A stretch of DNA of 64,000 nucleotides from Formosa sp. Hel3_A1_48 (lineage in GTDB: Bacteria > Bacteroidota > Bacteroidia > Flavobacteriales > Flavobacteriaceae). The stretch's first letter is position 1, and every line of letters starts with the position of its first letter. The stretch is from NCBI RefSeq assembly GCF_001735715.1, contig NZ_CP017259.1:1485501-1549500 (forward strand), in the 5' to 3' direction. The position numbers were made by a program, and so were the translations under genes. Of this stretch, positions 9,780-19,006 are shown piece after piece. The notes beneath the pieces are model-generated. The model was not told the DNA's origin and did no database searches. It worked only from the letters and a program-made list of their open reading frames with translations.

Positions 9780-9787
9780 TACTTTTG
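9780..9787 (+). promoter_or_regulatory. Bacteroidota-type -7 promoter element (TACTTTTG)
   Basis: TACTTTTG matches the Bacteroidota -7 consensus TAnnTTTG. It lies 24 bases before the ATG of the gene at 9812 and just after a terminator, where a new promoter is expected. No convincing -33 TTG is seen. Confidence 0.6.
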
Positions 9788-9811
9788 TAGAGAAAACTAA
9801 ACTTCATTACA

Positions 9812-10243
9812 ATGATCAAATCTGTACATTCCTATTGGGCCTATTTAGTCTTATTCGTTTTGCTTTTAGCTGTATTTAAAGCAATCTTAGGGGTAATTTC
9901 AAAGAAAGAATACGACCCAAAAACATTTCGTGTGGCTTTGTTTACACTAATTGTTTCCCATATTCAATTACTTATTGGTCTTGTTTTGTATTTTACCTCT
10001 AGCCGTTTTTCTTTGTGGGCTGATTTGGGCGTTGGCGAGGTTATGAAGACGGCTGTTCACCGACTTTACTTAGTAGAGCACCCCACTATTAATATTTTGG
10101 CGGTAGCCTTAATAACAATAGGCTATTCGAAACACAAAAAGAAAAGATTATCTGCTCCAAAATTCAAAACATTGGCAATTTTCTACACCATTGCATTGTT
10201 GCTCATACTGTCTAGGATACCGTGGGATGTATGGCCCAATTAG
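9812..10243 (+). CDS. Small four-helix membrane protein, cytochrome b-like
   Basis: A 143-residue integral membrane protein with four predicted transmembrane helices (about 8-28, 44-63, 84-104 and 119-137). Histidines lie at or near the membrane faces (SYWAY after HS near the N-terminus, SHIQLL, VHRLYLVEHP), and similar Bacteroidota proteins are often named cytochrome b-like; heme binding is only a possibility. It has its own -7 box and follows a terminator, so it is transcribed separately from the receptor upstream. Its stop is 3 bases from the convergent end of the nuclease gene, with no terminator between them. I do not know its function. Confidence 0.75.
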   Translation: MIKSVHSYWAYLVLFVLLLAVFKAILGVISKKEYDPKTFRVALFTLIVSHIQLLIGLVLYFTSSRFSLWADLGVGEVMKTAVHRLYLVEHPTINILAVALITIGYSKHKKKRLSAPKFKTLAIFYTIALLLILSRIPWDVWPN

Positions 10244-10246
10244 AAA

Positions 10247-11302
10247 TTAGTTTACTTCTTTTATGACATGCACATATACGGGGAAATGATCGCTGTAGCC
10301 ATTTGTAAATCCTCCCCAAGAAAAGCTTCGGAATGGATACCCCTTGAATTGCCCCTTTTTGGTGATTAAAAATTGTGCATTATAAATACCCGCTTTATAA
10401 AATCTGAATGATGAATAATCCTCTTCAAGCAAAGGCTTTGTAATTAGAATTTGATCAAACAAACTCCAAGCGTCTCTGTATGCATTTGAGCCAAGTCCAC
10501 TTTTAAAAAAGGGCTCCATAGGGTTGTAAATTCCCTTAAAGCCAACTTTCTTTTTATTGCCTTTGGCCTTGAGTATTTTTTTTAGGCTACTGTTGTTTGG
10601 GTTATCATTTAGGTCACCCATACTAAACACCTTAGCATAAGGGTCATTACTTTGAAGCGAATCAATAAGTCGTTTATTCAAGGCGGCCGCAGCTTCACGT
10701 TTAGACCTACTTCTTGCTTCTCCTCCACTGCGTGATGGCCAGTGATTGACGATAAGGTGAATTAAATCACCTTCCAAATACCCACTGACTAAAAGTTGAT
10801 CTCTAGTGTAATCCCGATCCCCATCGCTATCTCTTAATTTTAATTCATGTGAGCTTGTGCTGATTGGCACAAATAATGCCTTTTGATACATCAGTGCTAC
10901 ATCAATTCCGCGTTCATCAGGTGATTCGTAATGAACAATTCCATAATCTTTTTCCAGTAATGCAGGATCGTTGGCTAAATCTTCAATAACCGCTCTGTTT
11001 TCAACCTCAGAAAGGCCGATAACCGCAGGGGTATTTTTTGCCATATCTGCACCAATTCTCGCAATCACACTAGCCATATTTTCGACTTTTTTTTGATAAA
11101 CTTCGGCGCGTGCTGTTTTAAGCTCCATCATTGGACTGGCTTCATCGTATTTGTTGGGGTCGTTAATAGTATCAAAAAGGTTTTCAACATTATAAAAAGC
11201 GATGGTATGTACTTTAAATTTTCGTTTGTTCTGCGCTTCTGTTTTAAGTGCGAAAAGAGCAGAAAACACGATTATTACAGCTTTGAAGTATTTGTTTAAC
11301 AT
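10247..11302 (-). CDS. Secreted endonuclease/exonuclease/phosphatase family protein
   Basis: A 351-residue protein of the DNase I-like metal-dependent hydrolase superfamily, which cleaves phosphodiester bonds in nucleic acids or phospholipid headgroups. A signal peptide (YFKAVIIVFSALFALKTEA) implies export. Motifs in order: FYNVENLFDT (metal-binding Asn/Glu region), GLSEVEN (catalytic Glu), NHWPSRSGG (catalytic His), MGDLNDNP (catalytic Asp/Asn) and YSDHFPVYV (terminal Asp-His pair). The active site is therefore complete. It is transcribed divergently from a TonB receptor and DUF5689 gene pair across a 127-base region with back-to-back promoter boxes, which suggests coordinated expression, perhaps for scavenging extracellular nucleic acid or organic phosphate. 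The substrate is inferred, not shown. Confidence 0.9.
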   Translation of the reverse strand: MLNKYFKAVIIVFSALFALKTEAQNKRKFKVHTIAFYNVENLFDTINDPNKYDEASPMMELKTARAEVYQKKVENMASVIARIGADMAKNTPAVIGLSEVENRAVIEDLANDPALLEKDYGIVHYESPDERGIDVALMYQKALFVPISTSSHELKLRDSDGDRDYTRDQLLVSGYLEGDLIHLIVNHWPSRSGGEARSRSKREAAAALNKRLIDSLQSNDPYAKVFSMGDLNDNPNNSSLKKILKAKGNKKKVGFKGIYNPMEPFFKSGLGSNAYRDAWSLFDQILITKPLLEEDYSSFRFYKAGIYNAQFLITKKGQFKGYPFRSFSWGGFTNGYSDHFPVYVHVIKEVN

Positions 11303-11344
11303 ATGAGAAAAAATGGGTCTTTGATTTACAATTAATTATTACTT

Positions 11345-11352
11345 CAAAAGTA
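11345..11352 (-). promoter_or_regulatory. -7 promoter element for the nuclease gene
   Basis: On the minus strand this reads TACTTTTG, a perfect match to TAnnTTTG, 42 bases before the nuclease start codon. It faces away from an identical box at 11375-11382 on the plus strand. Confidence 0.6.
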
Positions 11353-11374
11353 TAAATTTTAAAAATAAGAAACG

Positions 11375-11382
11375 TACTTTTG
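11375..11382 (+). promoter_or_regulatory. -7 promoter element for the second TonB receptor gene
   Basis: TACTTTTG matches TAnnTTTG and lies 47 bases before the ATG at 11430. A short alternating TA run follows (about 11387-11406) in the predicted untranslated leader. No clear -33 TTG is visible. Confidence 0.6.
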
Positions 11383-11429
11383 TTTAATATATATATATAC
11401 ATATATACATCAACAAAATCAATCTTAAT

Positions 11430-14186
11430 ATGAAAAAACAATTTTTTAGTTTTTTGTTTGTATGTTTTAATTTATCCTTAGTATTTGCACAACAAACTGT
11501 TGTCAAGGGTATAGTGAAAGACATGCTCACAGACCAACCTATTATAGGCGTTTTGGTCAATTTTGAAGGAACTCAATTAACTACTTACACTAACGAATTG
11601 GGTGCGTTTGAGTTTTCCTCTGGCTTACCCTTAGGGGAGCAAATACTTACGCTAAGTAAAGTAGGTTACCTCAATGCGCGATACCCCATTATCGTTTCGG
11701 AGGGACAAACGTTAAGTATTCAAGACATGATGTTATCGTTAGACAACTCGGATGATGATTTATTCACTATTACACTTTCCGATGATGAACTTAATGATGA
11801 CACTAGTGGCGCTGATAACATTTCTGGATTACTGTCTGCTTCTCAAGATATTTTTCAAAGAGCTGCCGCATTTGAGTTCAGTTCTTCATTTTTTCGTGTA
11901 CGAGGGTTAAATTCAGAGAATGGAAACGTTTTGATGAATGGTATTGAAATGAATAAATTGTTTGATGGCAGGCCTCAGTGGAGCAACTGGGGAGGACTAA
12001 ACGATGTTTTAAGAGGTCAAGAACTGAGTATGGGATTGGCGCCATCTTCATATAATTTTGGAGGTCTACTAGGGTCAACCAACATTAATTTGAGAGCATC
12101 TAGTTACAGAGCTGGAGGTAGAATTACATATTCCTCATCCAATAGAAGCTACACAAATCGTTTGATGGCAACATATGCCTCAGGAATGGTTGATGGTGGA
12201 TGGGCCTATGCTTTTTCTATCGGTAGACGTTGGGGTAATGAAGGGTTTCAAGATGGAACTTTCTACGATGCCAATTCATTTTTCGCATCTGTAGAAAAGA
12301 AAATTAATGATAAACATAGTTTAAATTTTGTTGGAATTTATACGCCTAACCGCCGTGGTAAATCTTCGCCTAACACTCAAGAAGTTTTTGACCTTAAGGG
12401 GATTACTTACAATGAATACTGGGGATGGCATGATGGCGAAAAACGCAACTCTCGTGTTAGACGTATTGCAGAACCTGTACTAATGTTGAATCACTATTGG
12501 GATATTTCTGAAAAGACATCATTGAACACGAATGTTGCTTATCAATTTGGAGAACTTGGAAATAGTCGCTTGGATTATGCAGGAGGAGCCAATCCAAGTC
12601 CAGCCTACTACCAAGGGTTGCCGAGTTACTTTTTGGCGGATACTGATGGTCCAGATTATGCAGGGGCTTATTTAGCCGATCAATCCTTTAGAACTGGTGG
12701 TCAAGTCAACTGGAACCGTATTTATGATGCTAACCTAACCAATAACATCAATGGCGATTATGCCGCTTATGTATTGTATGAAGACCGTAGCGATGATGAG
12801 CAATTAACAGTCAACACTATTTTAGAATCTCAATTATCCGAACATACAACGCTTAATGCAGCGATAAACTACAAACGTCTAAAGTCACATAACTTTGCTG
12901 AAATAGTTGATATGCTAGGCAGCAATACAGGCTATCTCAATGTAGATTCTTTTGATCAAGTACAATTTGATCTGCAAAATCCAAATCAAGTTGTTGGTGA
13001 GGGTGATACCTTTCGATACAATTACAATATTGATGCGAATGTTTTAAGTAGTTTTCTTCAGGCACAGTTCAAATACAACAAAGTAGACTTCTTTTTATCG
13101 GGGAGCTATACAGCTACAGAGTATCAGCGTGAAGGGCTGTATCAAACAGAAACATATGCCGATAATTCTTTAGGTAAAGGGCGTAAACTTTCTTTTACCG
13201 GATTAGGAGCAAAGGGAGGGTTTACTTATAAATTTTCTGGTAAGCATATTTTTAATGTCAATGCAGGATATCTTTCTAAAGCGCCAACCATTAGAAATAC
13301 GTTCACTAATTCTCGCGAAAATCACGCGATTGTTGGCGATAAATCAGGTATAAACATCACAGAAGAAAAAATCACCTCTTTTGACGCCAACTATATTTTC
13401 AGATCGTCAACGGTTAAAGCTAGATTGACAGGATATTATACACAAATGCAAGATGCTAATGAGGTTTCATTTTATTTTGCTGATGGTATTAGTGGAGTTG
13501 ATCAAGGGACTGCTTTTGTTCAAGAAATACTTCAAGGGATAGATAAAAGCCATTTGGGAATGGAATTTGGGATTGAAGCCCAAGTCACGCCAAGTATTAA
13601 GTTGACCGGTGTTGCTTCGGTTGGTCAATTTACTTATGATAACAATCCAAATTTGGTTTTAACATCCAGTGACTTTGTTGAAGGGCTAAACTTTGGTGAA
13701 GCGCAGCTAGAGAACTATAAAATAGCAGGAGGACCTCAACAGGCAGCCTCTATTGGGTTTGAATACAGAGACCCAAATTATTGGTGGTTTGGTGCAACAA
13801 CTAACTTCTTCGCCAACACCTATGTTGATGTTTCTCCATTGACTAGAACAGAAAACTTTTATTTAGACACGGATGGACTTCCTTTTTCAGATTATGATCC
13901 GAACTTGGCGAGAGAACTATTACGTCAAGAGCGATTTGAAGACTATATGGTAGTAAATGCCGTGGGCGGAAAATCTTGGAAAATAGGTGACTATTATGTT
14001 AGCTTATTTGTAAGCCTAAACAATATTTTTAATCAAAAATATAAATCTGGCGGATTTGAGCAAGGGCGAAGTGCCAATTACCAATCTTTAAAAGAAGATG
14101 CAGCCAACCCCAAGCGCGTCTTTGGACCAAAATATTGGTATGGTCGAGGCCCAACCTATTTCTTAAACCTAAATTTCAGATTCTAA
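11430..14186 (+). CDS. TonB-dependent receptor with carboxypeptidase-like N-terminal domain
   Basis: Outer-membrane transporter of 918 residues, divergent from the first receptor in the window. A signal peptide (FFSFLFVCFNLSLVFAQ) is followed by a carboxypeptidase-regulatory-like domain (about 22-105, VVKGIVKDMLTDQPIIGVLV), an acidic linker rich in Asp (about 108-130), a plug domain (about 135-235, RVRGLNSENGNVLMNGIEM) and a long barrel ending in LNLNFRF. It is followed 11 bases later by a DUF5689 lipoprotein gene, which may act as its surface-exposed partner as SusD does for SusC. The secreted nuclease-family gene is divergent upstream. The transported ligand is unknown; breakdown products of nucleic acids or phosphate esters are an inference from context. 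Confidence 0.93.
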   Translation: MKKQFFSFLFVCFNLSLVFAQQTVVKGIVKDMLTDQPIIGVLVNFEGTQLTTYTNELGAFEFSSGLPLGEQILTLSKVGYLNARYPIIVSEGQTLSIQDMMLSLDNSDDDLFTITLSDDELNDDTSGADNISGLLSASQDIFQRAAAFEFSSSFFRVRGLNSENGNVLMNGIEMNKLFDGRPQWSNWGGLNDVLRGQELSMGLAPSSYNFGGLLGSTNINLRASSYRAGGRITYSSSNRSYTNRLMATYASGMVDGGWAYAFSIGRRWGNEGFQDGTFYDANSFFASVEKKINDKHSLNFVGIYTPNRRGKSSPNTQEVFDLKGITYNEYWGWHDGEKRNSRVRRIAEPVLMLNHYWDISEKTSLNTNVAYQFGELGNSRLDYAGGANPSPAYYQGLPSYFLADTDGPDYAGAYLADQSFRTGGQVNWNRIYDANLTNNINGDYAAYVLYEDRSDDEQLTVNTILESQLSEHTTLNAAINYKRLKSHNFAEIVDMLGSNTGYLNVDSFDQVQFDLQNPNQVVGEGDTFRYNYNIDANVLSSFLQAQFKYNKVDFFLSGSYTATEYQREGLYQTETYADNSLGKGRKLSFTGLGAKGGFTYKFSGKHIFNVNAGYLSKAPTIRNTFTNSRENHAIVGDKSGINITEEKITSFDANYIFRSSTVKARLTGYYTQMQDANEVSFYFADGISGVDQGTAFVQEILQGIDKSHLGMEFGIEAQVTPSIKLTGVASVGQFTYDNNPNLVLTSSDFVEGLNFGEAQLENYKIAGGPQQAASIGFEYRDPNYWWFGATTNFFANTYVDVSPLTRTENFYLDTDGLPFSDYDPNLARELLRQERFEDYMVVNAVGGKSWKIGDYYVSLFVSLNNIFNQKYKSGGFEQGRSANYQSLKEDAANPKRVFGPKYWYGRGPTYFLNLNFRF

Positions 14187-14197
14187 AAAAACTAAAA

Positions 14198-15643
14198 ATG
14201 AACATTAATTTTAAACTAATGAAAACAATAAACTTTAAAACAATAGCCCTATCCTTACTCACATGTTTAGCTATGGTAGGATGTATAGAGGACGACGAAT
14301 TTGACGTGCCATCTAGCCTTGGTACTGAAGAGAATCAAAATCTTAATGATTTACTTTCAAGAATAGATTCTGGAGAGGTTCAATTAATCACCATAGAACA
14401 GTTGAAAGCTCAATTTGAATCGGACGACGAAGCCACAGAGATTACTTCTGAAATTGCTGTAAAAGGTTATGTGTCTTCATCCGATGCGAGCGGAAATTTT
14501 TATAAAGAATTTTTTATTCAAAATGCTTCTGAGAACCCAACTGACGCAGTAAAAATTGCATTAAACCAAGTGGACTCGTATAATCAATTTAATATTGGTC
14601 GTGAGGTTTATATTTATTTAAAAGATCTCTTTATAGGTGAAGTAAGAGGTGGCGACGGTGTGTTTACCATTGGGAGTTCTATGAATGGTGATGGTGAGGT
14701 ACAAGAATTTACAGCGAACGAGGTTCCTTTGTATATCTTTCGCTCTGCAACAACAAACAACTTAGTCCCTAAAGAGGTTCCATCTTTATCAGCAAGTGAT
14801 ATTGGAATTTATGTAACTATTGAGTCTACAGAATTCCCTACAAGCGATGTAGGTTTACCTTTTGTATCCCCAACAGATGATTACGACACACAGCGTACTG
14901 TTCAGCGTTGTACAGGTTTCGATTATTCAACCTTCAAATTAGAAACCAGCTCATTTGCAAGTTTTAAAAATGAAGTTCTACCTGCAGGAGGTGGTTCGAT
15001 CTCCGGAATTGTTTCAAAAACGTACAATGGAAGTGAATTAGTTCTTGCATTAAACTCATCAGATGATGTTCAAATGGATGGTAGCCGTTGTGAACTTCTA
15101 GACATAAACGATTTTTCACCAATTTTTGAGGATGATTTTGAATCTTATCCAAATTATAGTTCTTTAAGTGGAAATGGTTGGACTAATTATACAGAGGCGG
15201 GGAGTAGAGAATGGTTTATTAAAGTTACAAATGACTCTCAAAATTCTGGAAGTAAAATGGTTTCATTAGGATCCTATAACACAGGAGATGCTAGTACGAT
15301 TGCTTGGCTGATTACTCCTGTTATTGATCTAGATGCTCAAGGAGTAGAGTTTGTGAAGTTTATTTCCTCAAACAGTTTTTCTGATGGTAGTGAATTGGAA
15401 TTACTTATATCCACGGATTGGGATGGTACAGAAGCCACAATTGAGTCATCATCTTGGAGTACTCTAAATGCAAATATTGTATCTGACAGTGAATACTATC
15501 AAAACTGGGTAGATTCTGGACTTGTAGATTTGAGTTCTTTTTCTGGGAATGGGTACGTTGCTTTCAAATATATTGGTAGTGGACAGGCCTCAACAGATGG
15601 AACTTTCGAAATTGACGATTTTAAAATTTTAGTGCAAGACTAG
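14198..15643 (+). CDS. DUF5689 / choice-of-anchor J lipoprotein
   Basis: An exported lipoprotein of about 481 residues. The frame opens inside the receptor gene, but the ATG at 14198 (after an A-rich stretch) or at 14219 gives a lipoprotein signal ending in the lipobox AMVGC, so I use 14198. The first part (about 35-300) matches DUF5689, an OB-like domain found beside TonB receptors in Bacteroidota; it contains IAVKGYVSSSDASGNFYKE. The second part (about 310-481, DDFESYPNYSSLSGNGW to FEIDDFKILVQD) is a choice-of-anchor J/MAM-like beta-sandwich. It is placed 11 bases after the TonB receptor gene and before a strong terminator, so the two form a transcription unit. A surface-exposed ligand-capture role is plausible but unproven. 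Confidence 0.85.
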   Translation: MNINFKLMKTINFKTIALSLLTCLAMVGCIEDDEFDVPSSLGTEENQNLNDLLSRIDSGEVQLITIEQLKAQFESDDEATEITSEIAVKGYVSSSDASGNFYKEFFIQNASENPTDAVKIALNQVDSYNQFNIGREVYIYLKDLFIGEVRGGDGVFTIGSSMNGDGEVQEFTANEVPLYIFRSATTNNLVPKEVPSLSASDIGIYVTIESTEFPTSDVGLPFVSPTDDYDTQRTVQRCTGFDYSTFKLETSSFASFKNEVLPAGGGSISGIVSKTYNGSELVLALNSSDDVQMDGSRCELLDINDFSPIFEDDFESYPNYSSLSGNGWTNYTEAGSREWFIKVTNDSQNSGSKMVSLGSYNTGDASTIAWLITPVIDLDAQGVEFVKFISSNSFSDGSELELLISTDWDGTEATIESSSWSTLNANIVSDSEYYQNWVDSGLVDLSSFSGNGYVAFKYIGSGQASTDGTFEIDDFKILVQD

Positions 15644-15662
15644 AAAGCATTAAAATAAACTT

Positions 15663-15694
15663 AAAGCCTGTGGGTCTCTCACAGGCTTTTTTTT
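15663..15694 (+). terminator. Rho-independent terminator after the DUF5689 gene
   Basis: The stem AAAGCCTGTG pairs with CACAGGCTTT around a 7-base loop and runs into eight T residues. It closes the TonB receptor/DUF5689 unit 19 bases after the stop codon. Confidence 0.93.
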
Positions 15695-15704
15695 ACATTT
15701 TATA

Positions 15705-16079
15705 ATGGATTTTTTTGATTCCTTATACCTTTCTGTTTTTCAACATATAAAACAACGCAAGCCAAAGCTAGCTGTGCGATGGTCAGGTTTGTATGTTTCT
15801 ATAGTTCAAATAGCTTTGAGCCTTGTTTTAGGTATATTTTTCATAAAGTTTGCAATGCAAATGAAACTCAATGTTTTAGACGATACAAGTTTATGGATTG
15901 TATCCATAGGCATTGTTGGTTTTATCTTATTTAAAAACTGGATGAGTTATAATGGAAAAAAGCGCGCGGTTCTCATGTCAAAACGCTTAAAACGTTCCAA
16001 AACACACTCTATTTTGCTTTTGATCCTTATTCCGATTTCTCTTTTCTCTTTAGCTTTTATTTTGTCTAAGGCTGCATAA
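15705..16079 (+). CDS. Small membrane protein of unknown function
   Basis: A 124-residue protein with three predicted transmembrane helices (about 27-49, 58-77 and 100-120) separated by very basic loops (GKKRAVLMSKRLKRSKTH), which by the positive-inside rule would lie in the cytoplasm. I recognise no domain. The gene starts only 10 bases after the terminator of the preceding unit, leaving little room for a promoter, so it may be expressed by read-through or be very lowly expressed. It ends at a bidirectional terminator facing the PorE-like gene. Length, basic character and codon use are those of a real gene, but the function is unknown. Confidence 0.65.
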   Translation: MDFFDSLYLSVFQHIKQRKPKLAVRWSGLYVSIVQIALSLVLGIFFIKFAMQMKLNVLDDTSLWIVSIGIVGFILFKNWMSYNGKKRAVLMSKRLKRSKTHSILLLILIPISLFSLAFILSKAA

Positions 16080-16111
16080 AAAAACCCCCACTAATAAAGT
16101 GGAGGTCTTTT
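16077..16111. terminator. Bidirectional terminator
   Basis: A 9-pair stem with one mismatch (ACCCCCACT, loop AATAA, AGTGGAGGT) is flanked by seven A residues on the left and a CTTTT tract on the right. On the minus strand the stem is followed by seven T residues, making it a good terminator for the PorE-like operon; on the plus strand it is weaker. Confidence 0.85.
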
Positions 16112-16133
16112 CAAATTTGAATTTATCTATTAA

Positions 16134-18044
16134 CTATTCGTTGTTTGGATTACCTTCAAGAATAATAAATTCTGAACGTCTATTCATTTGATGTTCGTCC
16201 TCGTTACACCCACCTCCACAATCATTTACTGGGGTAGTCTCGCCCATACCAACACCTGTAATCCTATCTGCTGTAATGCCTTTAGAAACTACATATTGTG
16301 CTGTAGTTAGTGCGCGCTTTTCTGATAAACCTTGATTGTAGGACGCGCTACCTCTAGAATCTGTATGCGATTCTGCTCGAATAACGATAGATTCGTATTT
16401 ATTCATGAGTTGTACCAATTTGTCCAGCTCAAAAGCAGCTTGAGCTGTGATATTCGATTTATCAAAATCAAAATAAATTGGATTTAGTATGACTTTATTT
16501 GCAAGTATAATTTCGTCAATAGGATCCAACAGAATTTCTGTTGAAACTTCTTCTTCGCTTGTGCCTTCAATAGTTCCTGAAGCACTTTCATATTCTTCCA
16601 TTGAAGCTGTTAGGTAAAGCGCTGTTTCACATTCGATAATGTAACTCACTTCACCCTTTTCTGATGTAATTTTTGTCCCTATCACATTGCCTTCAGTGTC
16701 AGTAACATTAACAGTTGCTCCAGCCAGTACAAGACCACTTTCGCTGTCTTTAACAGTCACATTAACCAAAACGTCACAGATAGGCTGCAATACTTTTACA
16801 GTATAAATATCATCACTTCCTGCACCACCTTCGCGATTAGAGGACACAAACCCTTCTCCGGATTCATTATTTATGGTGAATGCAAAATCATCTGCATTTC
16901 CATTTACAGGAATACCTACATTACGTATAGGCCCCACTTTTCCATCAACCAATTTAGCAAAAAACACATCCATACCACCAAGGCCTAAGTGGCCATCAGA
17001 GGAAAAGTAAAGTGTGTTATCTGCGCTTACAAAAGGAAACATTTCTTGACCTTCAGTGTTTAGTTTTTGACCTAAATTGGTGGCTTCACCTATGCTACCA
17101 TCGCCATTGAATGGTGCTGAATATATATCAAATTGTCCCATTCCTCCGGCCATATCCGATGCGAAAAATAAGGTCTTTCCATCTGGGCTAACAGCTGGGT
17201 TTTTTACGGAGTAGTTTTTTGAATTTAAAGAAAGCGCTTCTCCCTCAGACCAACTTCCTAATTCTTTTGTTGATTTATAAAGATTGAGCACACTGAATTT
17301 ATTTCTAGACAGTGAATCTCTTTCAAAAATATTGTCATAATAGCTTTCTCTAGAGAAATATAAAGTATTTCCGTCAGGAGAGAAAGAAACTACTCCCTCA
17401 TGGTATTTAGTATTTAGTGTATTGACTGCAGTTGGAGCTTGGAAAGACCCATCCTTGTTTTTATTTGCCGCATAAATATCTAAAAAAGGCTCTTCGTTCC
17501 ATCCGTAGCTCTTACCCTCTTCATTTCTAGCGGTAGCGATGTACAATTTGCCGTCTTGTAGCGTACCTCCAAAATCTGAATAAGCAGAGTTGACACCCGC
17601 GTCTTGAACATTGAATTTTTTACCTTTTTCAAGGATTTTTGGCAAATAGTTTGGGTTATTAACAAAAGCAATTGCTCTGTGGTCTGCAGGGCGCATAGAA
17701 GCAAATTTTACCATCTGCGTGTTAGACTCCTCGTATTTACCATTGGCTTTTAGCATTTGTGCATACTTGTAAATCTTTTCTGGAGCTTCAGAAGATTTAA
17801 GTGTTTTTGCGTACCATTTTTCTGCTTCAACAGTATTGAAAACATTATAATAAGCATCTGCAAGTTTTCCGTAAATATAGGCATTGGCTTCACCCTTCGC
17901 GATCAGTGCTTCATAAGCCTTTGCCGCATCAACAAATTCAAACTTTGAAAAGAGTTTGTCTGCTTTTTTAGTAGCTTTTGATTGTGCATTGGCAAATAAA
18001 CCAGTGACTAATATGATAATTAAAATTGAACTGTATTTTTTCAT
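16134..18044 (-). CDS. PorE-like OmpA-family protein (TPR, propeller, OmpA C-terminal domain)
   Basis: A 636-residue exported protein with the domain order of PorE-type components: signal peptide (about 1-20), TPR repeats (about 22-125), a WD40-like PD40 beta-propeller (about 150-415, repeats such as VSFSPDGNTLYFSRE and AVSPDGKTLFFASD), a carboxypeptidase-regulatory-like domain (about 420-500) and a C-terminal OmpA peptidoglycan-binding domain (about 520-630, YFDFDKSNIT, HTDSRGSASYN, EKRALTTAQY). Such proteins tether type IX secretion parts or their PorP-like partners to peptidoglycan. It lies 22 bases downstream of a PorP/SprF-like gene and a type B adhesin gene on the same strand, forming a recurrent three-gene surface unit of Flavobacteriaceae. 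Its role in displaying that adhesin is inferred. Confidence 0.9.
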   Translation of the reverse strand: MKKYSSILIIILVTGLFANAQSKATKKADKLFSKFEFVDAAKAYEALIAKGEANAYIYGKLADAYYNVFNTVEAEKWYAKTLKSSEAPEKIYKYAQMLKANGKYEESNTQMVKFASMRPADHRAIAFVNNPNYLPKILEKGKKFNVQDAGVNSAYSDFGGTLQDGKLYIATARNEEGKSYGWNEEPFLDIYAANKNKDGSFQAPTAVNTLNTKYHEGVVSFSPDGNTLYFSRESYYDNIFERDSLSRNKFSVLNLYKSTKELGSWSEGEALSLNSKNYSVKNPAVSPDGKTLFFASDMAGGMGQFDIYSAPFNGDGSIGEATNLGQKLNTEGQEMFPFVSADNTLYFSSDGHLGLGGMDVFFAKLVDGKVGPIRNVGIPVNGNADDFAFTINNESGEGFVSSNREGGAGSDDIYTVKVLQPICDVLVNVTVKDSESGLVLAGATVNVTDTEGNVIGTKITSEKGEVSYIIECETALYLTASMEEYESASGTIEGTSEEEVSTEILLDPIDEIILANKVILNPIYFDFDKSNITAQAAFELDKLVQLMNKYESIVIRAESHTDSRGSASYNQGLSEKRALTTAQYVVSKGITADRITGVGMGETTPVNDCGGGCNEDEHQMNRRSEFIILEGNPNNE

Positions 18045-18065
18045 GATAATGTACTTAGCTTAAAT

Positions 18066-18983
18066 TTAGAAATAACGAGGTGATCGAGAAACTTTTGAAG
18101 AAAATCTGAAATCAAAATTTATGAATATTTCGTGGGATGAATTTGTTACAATATCCAAATCCGATCGGATAGCATCGTAAGCATATCCAACACGAAGGTT
18201 TTCCATAACTTGAAAGTTAATCATACCACTAAATGAATCTTCAAGTCGATATCCAACTCCGACTTCAATTAAATCATACATAAATAAATTAGCATTGATA
18301 TCATAACTCATTGGTGCATCAAATGCATATTTCAATAAAGCATGTGGCTTAAGTTTAAAATTTTCTGACAGGTCAAAAACGTAACCAGCAGCAGCAAACA
18401 TATGCTCTGATTCTGAACCAATTTTAGTTCCATTGGCATCTAAATGTACCCCGTTGAGAATATTTGGCACAGAAACAGAGACGTAATATTTGTTTGGTTT
18501 GTAAAAATATACACCCGCTCCTATATTTGGCGTTGTTTCATTAATGGCGCTTGCAAAAAACGGATCTCCCATATCAACTAGGTTAATTTGTGTTTCTGCA
18601 ATCCCAATATCGTGAAACGTAAACCCTCCTTTTACTCCGAAAGCAAGGCGTGTTTCCATTCCCGTAGGAATTGTGTAGGAAACATCTACATAGGCATTGG
18701 TTTCTTGTACTGGGCCAATTTGGTCTGAAATTACAGAAAGCCCCATTGCTAATTGTTTTCCAATAGGTGAATGAATATTAAACGTATAAGTCTCTGGTCC
18801 GCCATCTAGACCCACCCATTGACTACGATATAGCGCGCCGATGGATAGACCTTCAGAAATTCCAGCATATGCTGGGTTTATAATATTCATATTGTACATG
18901 TATTGCGTATACTGAGGATCCTGCTGAGCAGAAACCTGCTGTGCAATAAGTACGGTTAAAAATATTAGAATTAATTTTTTCAT
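18066..18983 (-). CDS. PorP/SprF family type IX secretion outer-membrane protein
   Basis: A 305-residue barrel protein with a signal peptide (LILIFLTVLIAQQVSAQ) followed directly by the family hallmark DPQYTQYMYNMNIINPAYAG. The rest alternates amphipathic beta strands and ends in FDFRFSSKVSRSPRYF. PorP/SprF paralogues are known to be needed for secretion or surface attachment of specific proteins with type B C-terminal domains, as SprF is for SprB in Flavobacterium johnsoniae. Here the partner is almost certainly the 1443-residue adhesin encoded 23 bases upstream. The gene is followed by the PorE-like gene 21 bases on. The family call is secure; the partner assignment is by gene order. Confidence 0.92.
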   Translation of the reverse strand: MKKLILIFLTVLIAQQVSAQQDPQYTQYMYNMNIINPAYAGISEGLSIGALYRSQWVGLDGGPETYTFNIHSPIGKQLAMGLSVISDQIGPVQETNAYVDVSYTIPTGMETRLAFGVKGGFTFHDIGIAETQINLVDMGDPFFASAINETTPNIGAGVYFYKPNKYYVSVSVPNILNGVHLDANGTKIGSESEHMFAAAGYVFDLSENFKLKPHALLKYAFDAPMSYDINANLFMYDLIEVGVGYRLEDSFSGMINFQVMENLRVGYAYDAIRSDLDIVTNSSHEIFINFDFRFSSKVSRSPRYF

Positions 18984-19006
18984 TTTTATTTTGTTAGTTG
19001 TTTAGG

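Noticed and set aside
11387-11406. Alternating TA run as a possible replication or integration site
   Set aside because: It is short, lies in a predicted leader between a promoter box and a start codon, and has no flanking repeats or integrase gene.
14135-14197. N-terminal extension of the DUF5689 lipoprotein into the TonB receptor gene
   Set aside because: It reads the conserved C-terminus of the receptor out of frame; ATG 14198 or 14219 gives a proper lipoprotein signal.
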